Origin: an uncultured Eubacteriales bacterium
GTDB lineage: Bacteria; Bacillota; Clostridia; Oscillospirales; Acutalibacteraceae
Direction: 5' to 3'
Length of the DNA: 56,582 bases
NCBI GenBank assembly: GCA_900315875.1
Contig: ONAX01000026.1
Span: 11,990-68,571 of the forward strand
This document shows, piece by piece, positions 43,876 through 51,304 of the stretch (position 1 is its first letter; the number at the start of each line of letters is the position of its first letter). The position numbers and the translations under genes are program-made. The notes beneath the pieces were generated by a model. That model worked only from the letters and a program-made list of their open reading frames with translations. It had not been told where the DNA came from and searched no databases.

Positions 43876-44520
43876 TTAAAGAAAACCGTATTTCAGCAGG
43901 AATTCCTCGTCCATTTCCGGGTGTGGCTCTTCCTTTTCAGGAACTGCAGAGCCGAGCAGCCGTTGAACATATTTTCCTACAATATCGTTTTCAAGATTTA
44001 CCTTATCACCCGGCCTTCTGGAAAGCAGGGTGGTTTCTTCTCCGGTGTGGGGAATGACCGAAACGGAAAAGCTCTTTTCATCAAGTGCTGCAACAGTAAG
44101 GCTGATTCCGTCGATTGCTATTGAGCCCTTTTCTACTATCAGTGACAGTATCTGCCTGTCCGCTTCTATTTTTACCCATACGGCATTTCCTTCGTTTTTC
44201 TTGGAAATAACCGTTCCCGTTCCGTCAATATGGCCGGATACTATATGTCCGCCGAAACGCCCGTCGGCTGCCATTGCGCGCTCAGTATTAACTCTGTCGC
44301 CGCTTTTTAGTGAGCCAAGGTTGGAACGCCTCAACGTTTCCGGCATTACATCGGCAGTGAAGCCCGTGCCGTCAAGGCTCGTTACGGTAAGGCATACACC
44401 GTTCACGGCTATCGAATCGCCGACTTTTGTACCCTCAAGTACTTTTTTTACGGAAAGCTCAAGCCGTCCGTCCGACACACGTCTTACGGTGCCGATTTCC
44501 TCAATAATTCCCGTAAACAA
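43876..44520 (-). CDS. ribE: Riboflavin synthase alpha chain
   Basis: A 214-residue enzyme dismutating lumazine to riboflavin, built from two similar barrels: MFTGIIEEIG...AVNGVCLTV...MPETLRRSNLG and GTGTVISKKNEG...AIDGISLTV...IPHTGEETTLL. Start is TTG 44520 with AAAGGAAGTGATG upstream. It lies after a 140-base gap from ribD that holds no gene or clear terminator. Confidence 0.95.
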   Translation of the reverse strand: MFTGIIEEIGTVRRVSDGRLELSVKKVLEGTKVGDSIAVNGVCLTVTSLDGTGFTADVMPETLRRSNLGSLKSGDRVNTERAMAADGRFGGHIVSGHIDGTGTVISKKNEGNAVWVKIEADRQILSLIVEKGSIAIDGISLTVAALDEKSFSVSVIPHTGEETTLLSRRPGDKVNLENDIVGKYVQRLLGSAVPEKEEPHPEMDEEFLLKYGFL

Positions 44521-44660
44521 GCCGCATCACTTCCTTTCATGTATTACAGATATTAAAGCAGCATGCTTTTTATTTTTTCAAGCTTCTTTACAAAATAAGG
44601 GTTTTCACCTATTATTTCATTTCAATCCTGTCACATTTCAGACAGATATTATTCTCCTGA

Positions 44661-45776
44661 TTATTTCTTTTTCGTGCAGTCAAATTCCAAAAGAATATCG
44701 TCTTCGAAAAAGCTGAGCTTTCTGTTTGTCAGCTTTACCGCCGCATCGGGACTTTCAAAGCCCATGCCTCCGACAGGCGTCTTTGCGCCGGTGCCGCCCA
44801 TGAGCATGGGTGCTATATAAGCGTAGATGTGGTCAGCTTCTCCTGCGCGGAGCAGCGCATCGTGTATTTCTCCGCCGCCCTCGACGAGAACGCCGGAGAT
44901 TTTCATTTCTCCGAGTTTTTCCATCAGAGCAGTCATGCTGACGTGACCGCTGCCGTCTATTGGCAGCACCTCCACGGCAGCTCCGCTTTTCCTGAGCCTT
45001 TCCGCTTTTGTCATATCAGCTTTTTCGGTACATGCAATCATGGTAGGGAAGTCCGCGGCTGTTTTAACGATGCTGCAGTTCTCGGATATTCTCAGCGAGG
45101 AATCCGCGATTATTCTCAGCGGCTGGTGTGCACCTTCAATGCGGCAGTTCAGTCTTGGGTCGTCTGCAAGCACGGTGCCTATTCCTGCAAGAATTCCTGC
45201 GTAAAAGCCGCGCAGGGTCTGAACATGTGCACGGGATTTTTCATTTGTAATCCATTTTGAGATTCCTGCAGATGAAGCAATTTTTCCGTCCAGCGTCATT
45301 GCATATTTCAGTGCAACGTATGGCTTCCCGGTGGTTATGAATTTGAAAAATACTGGATTCAGCTCATCACATTCGTTTTTCATGAAATCCTCAGTGACTA
45401 TGATCCCGTGTTCGCGCAGCATAGCAGCGCCTTTTCCGGAAACAAGCGGGTTCGGGTCTCTTGAGCCTATGAAAACCCGGGCAATACCGTGCTCTATAAT
45501 AGCCTGTGTGCAAGGCGGGGTACGCCCATAGTGGCAGCAAGGCTCAAGTGTGACATACATGTCGGCGCCTGCTGCATCCTCGGTAAGTGATGAAAAGGCA
45601 TTCCGTTCCGCGTGCAGTTCTCCGCATTTTTTGTGATAGCCTTCTCCGATTATCCTTCCGTTTTTTACGATCACAGCTCCCACAAGGGGATTCGGAGATG
45701 CCCAGCCCGAGGCAAGGCGTGCCAGATCTATGGCTCTTTGCATATAGGCTTTTGCCTTTGCATCATGTTCCGTCAT
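44661..45776 (-). CDS. ribD: Riboflavin biosynthesis deaminase/reductase
   Basis: A 371-residue two-domain enzyme. The N-terminal cytidine-deaminase-like domain has HAERNAF and PCCHYGRTPPC zinc motifs; the C-terminal dihydrofolate-reductase-like domain (from ~145) has TLDGKIASSAGISKWITNE and VEGGGEIHDALLRAGEAD. It catalyses the second and third steps of the pathway. First gene downstream of the FMN riboswitch; ATG 45776 with AAGGAAGTG upstream. Confidence 0.96.
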   Translation of the reverse strand: MTEHDAKAKAYMQRAIDLARLASGWASPNPLVGAVIVKNGRIIGEGYHKKCGELHAERNAFSSLTEDAAGADMYVTLEPCCHYGRTPPCTQAIIEHGIARVFIGSRDPNPLVSGKGAAMLREHGIIVTEDFMKNECDELNPVFFKFITTGKPYVALKYAMTLDGKIASSAGISKWITNEKSRAHVQTLRGFYAGILAGIGTVLADDPRLNCRIEGAHQPLRIIADSSLRISENCSIVKTAADFPTMIACTEKADMTKAERLRKSGAAVEVLPIDGSGHVSMTALMEKLGEMKISGVLVEGGGEIHDALLRAGEADHIYAYIAPMLMGGTGAKTPVGGMGFESPDAAVKLTNRKLSFFEDDILLEFDCTKKK

Positions 45777-45792
45777 AAAAACACTTCCTTAT

Positions 45793-45820
45793 AATAAAAG
45801 CCCTGCCGGTAAAGCAGGGC
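45793..45820 (-). terminator. Riboswitch-controlled terminator before ribD
   Basis: Minus-strand stem GCCCTGC / GCAGGGC with a 7-base loop then TTTTATT. It is the expression platform of the FMN riboswitch. Confidence 0.9.
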
Positions 45821-45856
45821 GTATGTGTCAAAAGCTTTGTCGTCTGACAATAATAC

Positions 45857-45962
45857 ACTTCTCTCATCCGGACTATACCGTCGGCTCCGGAATTACAACG
45901 GATCAACAGGAAAACCTGTGTGCGGGCTGTACCGCCGGTGGGGACTTTCACCCCGCCCTGAA
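45857..45962 (-). promoter_or_regulatory. FMN riboswitch (RFN element)
   Basis: On the minus strand the conserved blocks are all present: AGGGCGGGGTGAAAGTCCCC, ACCGGCGGT, AGCCCGC, GATCCG, then CCGGAGCCGACGGTATAGTC and CGGATGAGAGAAG. High FMN should favour the terminator that follows, shutting off the rib genes. Confidence 0.96.
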
Positions 45963-45973
45963 GCTACACATAT

Positions 45974-46002
45974 ATTCTATCACTTTTCTGCCTTTTTGTA
46001 AA
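45974..46002 (-). promoter_or_regulatory. Promoter of the riboflavin operon
   Basis: Minus-strand TTTACA (46002-45997) and TAGAAT (45979-45974), 17-base spacer, just before the riboswitch. Confidence 0.8.
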
Positions 46003-46263
46003 TACAAAAAAGCACCGGCGAGCAGCCGCTGCCGATAGGCGGCTTTGCCGCTTGTTACACTCGCTTTGAACTCGCACTCAAAGTTTATCGCCGCGTTTCA
46101 CATTTATCCCAAAAAATATTTTACACTAACGGCATCCGTTGCGTATAGTCCGGACTTTTAATCTGCGCAGCGTAATGCCGGACACGATTGATGAAAGCTT
46201 CCTGCGGCCCCGGATAAGCTTGTTGTTATCGAAAGAAATGAATTATGACGCAGTAAGATTTTG
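46003..46263. other. Divergent gap between rib promoter and lipoprotein promoter
   Basis: Contains GC-rich short inverted repeats (GCGGC...GCCGC around 46020-46050, GTCCGGA...TCCGG around 46155-46185) but no recognised gene or RNA. Confidence 0.4.
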
Positions 46264-46292
46264 TTGACAATTGGAGAAAACGGTCTTATACT
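46264..46292 (+). promoter_or_regulatory. Promoter of the RsiV-like lipoprotein gene
   Basis: TTGACA (46264-46269) and TATACT (46287-46292), 17-base spacer. Confidence 0.82.
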
Positions 46293-46355
46293 GTTATCTT
46301 GAACGGGGGTATGGATCTGCTCAAAGATAATACACATAACGGAGGTACATATTTA

Positions 46356-47600
46356 ATGTATAACAATAGATCAAAAGCAATAATTGCAGCTGTTATGGCT
46401 GCGTCTGTTCTGTTTACGGGTTGTTCGCTCGCTTCCGGAGATAACGGCGGCAAAGAGGATGAAAAAAGCTCCGCCTCGTCTGCAGTAAGTCAGGTAAGCG
46501 CACCGGATACAGATGAAAAGTCAGATACAATTACAATCCGCGGCAATGTTATCGACGAGTCCGATAATATTCTTGAGGGCTTTACCGTTAAACTTGAGGG
46601 TGCTGTGAAGGATACATCGGTTACGGATTCCAACGGTTTCTACAGCTTTACCATCGATAAGGATAAGGCAGGGGAGTACAAGCTCAGCGTTAGCAAGGAC
46701 GGCTATGACGACTACTCCGAAACAATAACGGTAGGGGACAGCAACGTTACAAAGGGCATTTTTCTTGTAAGGGATAAAAACTATTTCGGCGATCTTCAAA
46801 TCGAAACCGGAACGCTTACAGATGCCGATGTAAAATCCAGCTGGAAAACAGTAACATCCATAAAGGATGTGGATTATCCGATCTACAGTACAGGAAATGC
46901 TGATCTCAAGAAATATCTTGAAGGCCTTCTGTCTAAGGAAACCATGCTTGAGAGCATCGGAAAGGCACCTTATGAAACAATATACGGTTCATTTGAGTAC
47001 AGCACACCTATCGAGGGCTATCTGCAGATGCGCACGGTTCTTTCCGGATATTCAAAGGGCATGCCTCATCCGCAGTCAGGTTCAAGCTGCTACTTTGTAG
47101 ATCTTGCGGAGAAAAAGAATCTGACGCTTTGCGATCTTTTCAAGGAAAAGGACAGTGACATCAAAAAGGAGATAGCTGCCAAGGCATACAAATATATGGA
47201 CAGCGCACTTAAGAAGAGCGAGGTAAAAAGCCTTAATGCCGGCAGTATCTATGACGGTATCGTTTTCTATGTTACAGATGATAACCTCACAATAGAATTT
47301 GCCCCCTATGCAATTGCAAGCTATGCTGCAGGATATATCAAGTGCACTATCCCGTGGAAGGATATCAGCCTGCACTGCGTAATTGACGGAATTGAAACCG
47401 CTGCAAAGGGCGAATATGTTGAATCCTCAGCCGAAGCAAGCAGCAAAGCCGAAAACAGTAAACCTGAAAGCGGCAAGGAGGAAAGCAGTAAATCCGAAAG
47501 CAGCAAGGAAGAAAGCAAGTCGGAATCCGGAAAGGAAGAAACTCAGCCTGAAAGCTCAGCTGAGGAAAAGAGCGCTGCATCCGACAGCAGTAAGGCATAA
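46356..47600 (+). CDS. Lipoprotein with carboxypeptidase-regulatory-like and DUF3298-like domains
   Basis: A 414-residue lipoprotein: signal helix then lipobox LFTGC (Cys near residue 23). After a Ser-rich linker comes a beta-sandwich of the carboxypeptidase regulatory type (ITIRGNVIDESDNILEGFTVKLEGA...VTDSNGFYSFTI), then a DUF3298/RsiV-like domain (MPHPQSGSSCYFVDLAEKKNLTLCDLFKE), and a low-complexity Ser/Lys/Glu tail with repeats of SSKxES. ATG 46356 has CGGAGG upstream; an earlier in-frame Met lacks one. Function unknown; RsiV-like domains bind lysozyme or sense the wall in other proteins. Confidence 0.8.
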   Translation: MYNNRSKAIIAAVMAASVLFTGCSLASGDNGGKEDEKSSASSAVSQVSAPDTDEKSDTITIRGNVIDESDNILEGFTVKLEGAVKDTSVTDSNGFYSFTIDKDKAGEYKLSVSKDGYDDYSETITVGDSNVTKGIFLVRDKNYFGDLQIETGTLTDADVKSSWKTVTSIKDVDYPIYSTGNADLKKYLEGLLSKETMLESIGKAPYETIYGSFEYSTPIEGYLQMRTVLSGYSKGMPHPQSGSSCYFVDLAEKKNLTLCDLFKEKDSDIKKEIAAKAYKYMDSALKKSEVKSLNAGSIYDGIVFYVTDDNLTIEFAPYAIASYAAGYIKCTIPWKDISLHCVIDGIETAAKGEYVESSAEASSKAENSKPESGKEESSKSESSKEESKSESGKEETQPESSAEEKSAASDSSKA

Positions 47601-47629
47601 AATCGGAGTTGTCGTATTTTATATGGATT

Positions 47630-47675
47630 CGCCCACCTTTTCAAGGGCGGCGGGGGCTATGGTGCGAAGCCCCCG
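47630..47675 (+). terminator. Paired hairpins after the lipoprotein gene
   Basis: CGCCC / GGGCG (47630-47649) and CGGGGGCT / AGCCCCCG (47651-47675). No T run follows, so they may be 3' stabilisers with the real stop at 47772. Confidence 0.5.
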
Positions 47676-47771
47676 GTTGTACTCCGCAAAGTGCGAAATC
47701 TCCGGTGCTTCAATCCATAGGAAAGTTAGCAAAGCATAAAGCGGAGCGACTAATTATTTGACGAACAAAAT

Positions 47772-47808
47772 AAAAAAGTCGATGAACTGAAACATTCATC
47801 GACTTTTT
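47772..47808. terminator. Bidirectional terminator (repeat-family copy 3)
   Basis: Near-perfect stem AAAAAAGTCGATGAA / TTCATCGACTTTTT with an 8-base loop, between the lipoprotein and the convergent RodA gene. Confidence 0.88.
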
Positions 47809-47866
47809 GTGTTATTATGAGGTATGATACATTATTATAATGTGATAGCCTCTTGCATTATCATTT

Positions 47867-49045
47867 TTATGGTGCGAATATGCTTCCCTGGATCGTTTTT
47901 GATATTTCTACCTTGACCGGCTTGTCGCGATCCTCTGTCGGGTGCATGAATACGCTTTGCACAAGACCTACTCCGAGATACAGGCAGGCAGCGGACGAAC
48001 CGCCGGAGCTGAAAAACGGCAGTGTGATGCCGACAACCGGCAGAAAGCCGAGAACCATTCCGAGGTTTATAACAAGCTGGCTTGCAATCAGAGCAAAGTA
48101 GCCGAAGCAGATACAGCGGCCGAGCGTATTGTTTGACGACAGCGCATTGTGCACGAGCCTGAAGAGAATCAGAATGAACAGCAGCAGTATTGCACCGCAG
48201 CCCACTAGTCCGAGTTCCTCACCTGCAACGGTGAAAATGAAGTCGTTTTCCTGATAGGGGACTATTTCGCGCTCAACGCGCGGTCCGTTGAACAGGCCTT
48301 TTCCGAGCAGCCCTCCGGAGGCTATTGATACCTTGCCCTGGTACTGCTGCCATCCGTAGCTCATAAGCATTTCGTCGTCACTGCCGAAAAGTACGGCAAG
48401 TCGGTTTTTCTGGTCATCGTTGAGCATCTTTGTCCATACTAAGGGCAGAGCAGCAGCAATAAGGGAGAAGAATATTATGAAATATCTCAGCTGAACTCCT
48501 GCAGCATAGCTCATGATGAGGAACATGCAGCCGAAAATGAGAGCTGCACCGTCGTCGCCCTGCATATGTATGAGTGCAATCGGAATACCGGCATGAATTA
48601 CAAGCGACAGAACTCCGACAAAGCTGTGCAGCCGGTCACGGTCGATAAGAAATGTCAGATGCTTTGAAAAAGTTACGATAAAGCAGATTTTCGTAAGCTC
48701 CGACGGCTGGAAGGTCATTCCTCCCGGCAGCGAGATCCAGCCGACGTCGTCTGTGCCCTCGATGCGGATGCCTATAAAGAACACCGCAAAGGTCAGAGCG
48801 AGCGCCACCCCGCCAATCAGCCACCAGCAGCTTGCAATGAAGTTGTAGTCTATCAGGGAAATCACGACAGCTGCGGCATAACCAAGGCAGACTGCCATGA
48901 TCTGGGTTCTGAGAAAGTTAACATCGCCCGCACGCTGCTGGCTTGCTATCAGCAGACAGCCGTAAAACGTCGCGACGATGGTGAGAAGCCAGAATATGAT
49001 ATCCGTGCGTTTGAAATAATCACCAATGGATCTGAATATACCCAT
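47867..49045 (-). CDS. RodA/FtsW/SpoVE family peptidoglycan glycosyltransferase
   Basis: A 392-residue SEDS protein with about ten membrane helices. The conserved long outer loop contains GTDDVGWISLPGGMTFQPSELTK early, MSYGWQQYQGKVSIASGGLLGKGLFNG, and the late PVVGITLPFFSSGGSS motif; the catalytic Asp region is in the loop before helix 8. It polymerises lipid II with a partner class B PBP. RodA is more likely than FtsW because the gene is alone and lacks division-cluster neighbours, but this is inference. ATG 49045 with AAAGGAGC upstream. Confidence 0.9.
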   Translation of the reverse strand: MGIFRSIGDYFKRTDIIFWLLTIVATFYGCLLIASQQRAGDVNFLRTQIMAVCLGYAAAVVISLIDYNFIASCWWLIGGVALALTFAVFFIGIRIEGTDDVGWISLPGGMTFQPSELTKICFIVTFSKHLTFLIDRDRLHSFVGVLSLVIHAGIPIALIHMQGDDGAALIFGCMFLIMSYAAGVQLRYFIIFFSLIAAALPLVWTKMLNDDQKNRLAVLFGSDDEMLMSYGWQQYQGKVSIASGGLLGKGLFNGPRVEREIVPYQENDFIFTVAGEELGLVGCGAILLLFILILFRLVHNALSSNNTLGRCICFGYFALIASQLVINLGMVLGFLPVVGITLPFFSSGGSSAACLYLGVGLVQSVFMHPTEDRDKPVKVEISKTIQGSIFAP

Positions 49046-49077
49046 AGCATGCTCCTTTCCGCTTTTTCAGCATTATA

Positions 49078-49106
49078 ATTTTACCACACAGACGCAGCCA
49101 ATGCAA
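49078..49106 (-). promoter_or_regulatory. Promoter of the RodA-like gene
   Basis: Minus-strand TTGCAT (49106-49101) and TAAAAT (49083-49078), 17-base spacer. Confidence 0.72.
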
Positions 49107-49291
49107 GGGCAGCAGTATTTTTCGTATTTATTGATAATTTTTGATGCATTCAGAGCCGATTTTTTGAGATAGGGGAAAAGCTTCTGAAATAAAATACATT
49201 ATAATAAGTGCTGCGGTAAAATCAGGTCGCTGATAAGGTAACTGACGTAAAAGAATAATTCTGCTTTTTAGAAAAAATATTTAGAAATCGC

Positions 49292-49320
49292 TTGACAAAT
49301 GAAATCATAAATGATATACT
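49292..49320 (+). promoter_or_regulatory. Promoter of infC-rpmI-rplT
   Basis: TTGACA (49292-49297) and TATACT (49315-49320), 17-base spacer. Confidence 0.85.
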
Positions 49321-49327
49321 ACTTGAG

Positions 49328-49470
49328 TAAAACAAAGTAAAGCTATGCTTTCACCTGTATAGTTTCGTCTGGTACGGGTCAATAGTCGGAGCCTTCCCGG
49401 TTGGGGATGCTTTATTGCTGTTGATGCGCGGACGATGGGTGAATGTCCGTGCTTTTTTTGTATATTGTTT
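49328..49470 (+). promoter_or_regulatory. L20-type leader with attenuator before infC
   Basis: A structured 150-base leader before infC. It ends in a strong terminator: stem GCGCGGAC / GTCCGTGC (49426-49452) followed by TTTTTTT (49453-49459), upstream of the infC ribosome site. In related Firmicutes L20 binding to such leaders promotes early termination. The upstream pairing partner was not fully traced. Edges approximate. Confidence 0.78.
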
Positions 49471-49485
49471 TGGAGGTGCTTTAAG

Positions 49486-50004
49486 ATTAGCAAGCAGGAT
49501 ATTCAGATCAATGACGAGATTCGTGATAAGGAAGTGCGTGTGATCGGTGCTGACGGTGCTCAGCTTGGAATAATGACCGGTGCAAAGGCACTTGCAATGG
49601 CAGAAGCAGCAGAGCTCGATCTGGTGAAGATCGCTCCTCAGGCGCAGCCGCCAGTCTGCAAGATCATGGACTACGGCAAATATCGCTTTGAACAGGCTAA
49701 GCGTGAAAAGGAAGCCAGAAAGAATCAGAGAGTTGTCGATATCAAGGAAGTCAGACTTTCACTGAACATCGATACCCATGATTTCAATACAAAGATTACA
49801 CATGCTCAGCGTTTTATCAAAAGCGGAGATAAGGTAAAGGTTTCCATTCGTTTCAGAGGACGTGAAATGGGTCATCCGGAGCTTGGCGTGGAAATTATGA
49901 AGAAATTTGCCGACGCTTGTCAGGAATTCGCAGTGGTGGAAAAGCCTGCAAAGCTTGAAGGACGTAACATGCTTATGTTCCTTGCACCTAGACCTAACAA
50001 ATAA
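49486..50004 (+). CDS. infC: Translation initiation factor IF-3 (AUU start)
   Basis: A 172-residue IF-3: N-domain [24 protein letters not shown], linker rich in Lys/Arg, and C-domain with [18 protein letters not shown]...[10 protein letters not shown]. The start is the rare codon ATT 49486, with GGAGG (49472-49476) 9 bases before it; no ATG, GTG or TTG lies between the attenuator and the conserved N-terminus. An AUU start allows IF-3 to limit its own synthesis, as in other bacteria. It keeps the initiator tRNA check on the 30S subunit. First gene of infC-rpmI-rplT. Confidence 0.95.
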   Translation: MSKQDIQINDEIRDKEVRVIGADGAQLGIMTGAKALAMAEAAELDLVKIAPQAQPPVCKIMDYGKYRFEQAKREKEARKNQRVVDIKEVRLSLNIDTHDFNTKITHAQRFIKSGDKVKVSIRFRGREMGHPELGVEIMKKFADACQEFAVVEKPAKLEGRNMLMFLAPRPNK

Positions 50005-50029
50005 AAAGAAAACCAAGGAGGACATAACA

Positions 50030-50227
50030 ATGCCTAAGATCAAGACACACAGCGGAGCAAAAAAGCGTTTTAAGCTCTCTAAGAATGGTAAGGTAATGCG
50101 TGCACACGCTAACAAGTCGCATATACTCAACAAAAAGACCACAAAGCGCAAGAGAGGTCTTCGCAAGACGGTTGCTGCCGATAAGACAAATGTTGCAGCA
50201 GTAAAGCAGCTCATCCCTTACAAATAA
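50030..50227 (+). CDS. rpmI: Ribosomal protein L35
   Basis: A 65-residue basic protein of the large subunit, [20 protein letters not shown] at the start, with the typical [12 protein letters not shown] middle. ATG 50030 has AAGGAGG 7 bases upstream. Canonical place between infC and rplT. Confidence 0.97.
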   Translation: MPKIKTHSGAKKRFKLSKNGKVMRAHANKSHILNKKTTKRKRGLRKTVAADKTNVAAVKQLIPYK

Positions 50228-50281
50228 TTTAACGCAGGGAAACAGGCTGTCAGAAAATGAGTTAATCGGAGGTAATATAAT

Positions 50282-50635
50282 ATGGCACGTGTAAAGGGTG
50301 CGCTGGCTACGCGCAAGAGAAGAAAAAAGATCCTGAAGCTCGCTAAGGGTTACTGGGGCGCAAAGAGCAAGCATTTCAAGATGGCTAAGGAAGCCGTAAT
50401 GAAGAGCGGCAACTATGCATATATCGGCAGAAAGCAGAGAAAGAGAGATTTCAGAAGACTCTGGATCACCCGTATTTCTGCAGGCTGCAAGGCAAACGGC
50501 ATCAACTATTCTTCATTCATGAACGGTCTGAAGAAGGCAGGCATCACACTCAACAGAAAGATGCTGTCTGAGATCGCCATTGCTGATGCAGAGGCTTTTA
50601 CAGCTCTCGTAGAGCAGGCAAAGGCTGCACTTTAA
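50282..50635 (+). CDS. rplT: Ribosomal protein L20
   Basis: A 117-residue protein binding 23S rRNA early in assembly and the likely feedback regulator of this operon. [20 protein letters not shown] start, [20 protein letters not shown] and [10 protein letters not shown] late. ATG 50282 has CGGAGGTAATATA upstream. Followed by a strong terminator. Confidence 0.97.
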   Translation: MARVKGALATRKRRKKILKLAKGYWGAKSKHFKMAKEAVMKSGNYAYIGRKQRKRDFRRLWITRISAGCKANGINYSSFMNGLKKAGITLNRKMLSEIAIADAEAFTALVEQAKAAL

Positions 50636-50652
50636 TAGAATACTTTCAAAAC

Positions 50653-50679
50653 AGGGGATGCCTTCGGGCGTCCCCTTTT
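50653..50679 (+). terminator. Terminator of infC-rpmI-rplT
   Basis: Stem AGGGGATGCC / GGCGTCCCCT with a TTCG tetraloop, then TTT. Confidence 0.88.
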
Positions 50680-50696
50680 AAGCAGGAGGAATAATT

Positions 50697-50954
50697 ATGC
50701 TATGTGAAGAGCTTCCGCAGATCATGTGGTTTCAGAATGATAACGACTATACGGAATGTCATTATCTTTTTCATTACCGGATTATACCGGATGTGGCAGA
50801 CGAATCGATGAAGGTCGTCATCTGGCACAGCGAATATTGCTACGACAAATGCAAGGACGAAATAGTATCCGAGCGGACCTTTCCCATGACGAAAGAGGGA
50901 AGGGACGAAATGATCGAATACATTCGTCAGGAGGACTGGGATTACAGACAATAG
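50697..50954 (+). CDS. Hypothetical protein
   Basis: An 85-residue acidic protein starting MLCEELPQIMWFQ, rich in Tyr, Asp, Glu, with no signal or membrane segment. ATG 50697 has AGGAGGAATAATT, a strong ribosome site, just after the rplT terminator, so it may be read through at low level. No family recognised. Confidence 0.65.
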   Translation: MLCEELPQIMWFQNDNDYTECHYLFHYRIIPDVADESMKVVIWHSEYCYDKCKDEIVSERTFPMTKEGRDEMIEYIRQEDWDYRQ

Positions 50955-51304
50955 ATTTTGTTCCGGGGTAATACATGCTGCGACTTTTCGTCGATCGGAA
51001 CAAATCGAGAATTATTTATTTCTTTGCGAATTCCGATATGATGTTTTAAAATTCTTTCATAATTTTTCTTAAAATCAGGAGAAAATGCACTTTGCAACCG
51101 CCGGTTGAAGTATAGACAAAAAAGCCTGATATGCTGCTCTGAATTCAGAACTTATAACATAATGCCTTGAATAACCGTTATTGTACCACTTACGGCATAA
51201 AAATATTACAAAATTGTAAAATAATTGTAGAAATTTGTAAATATTTGTGCTATAATAGTAAAAAGCTACTTGCGCGATTATGATAATCGGAAGGAAGGTA
51301 CAAT
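50955..51304 (+). promoter_or_regulatory. AT-rich gap with promoter of the GH31 gene
   Basis: A TATAAT box is at 51251-51256 but no good -35 is seen. Several TTGTAAA/TTGTAGA half-repeats lie at 51205-51250 and could be an operator. No gene is seen. Confidence 0.5.

Noticed and set aside
47383-47739. Basic frame overlapping the lipoprotein tail
   Set aside because: Produced by the Ser/Lys/Glu repeat read in another frame.
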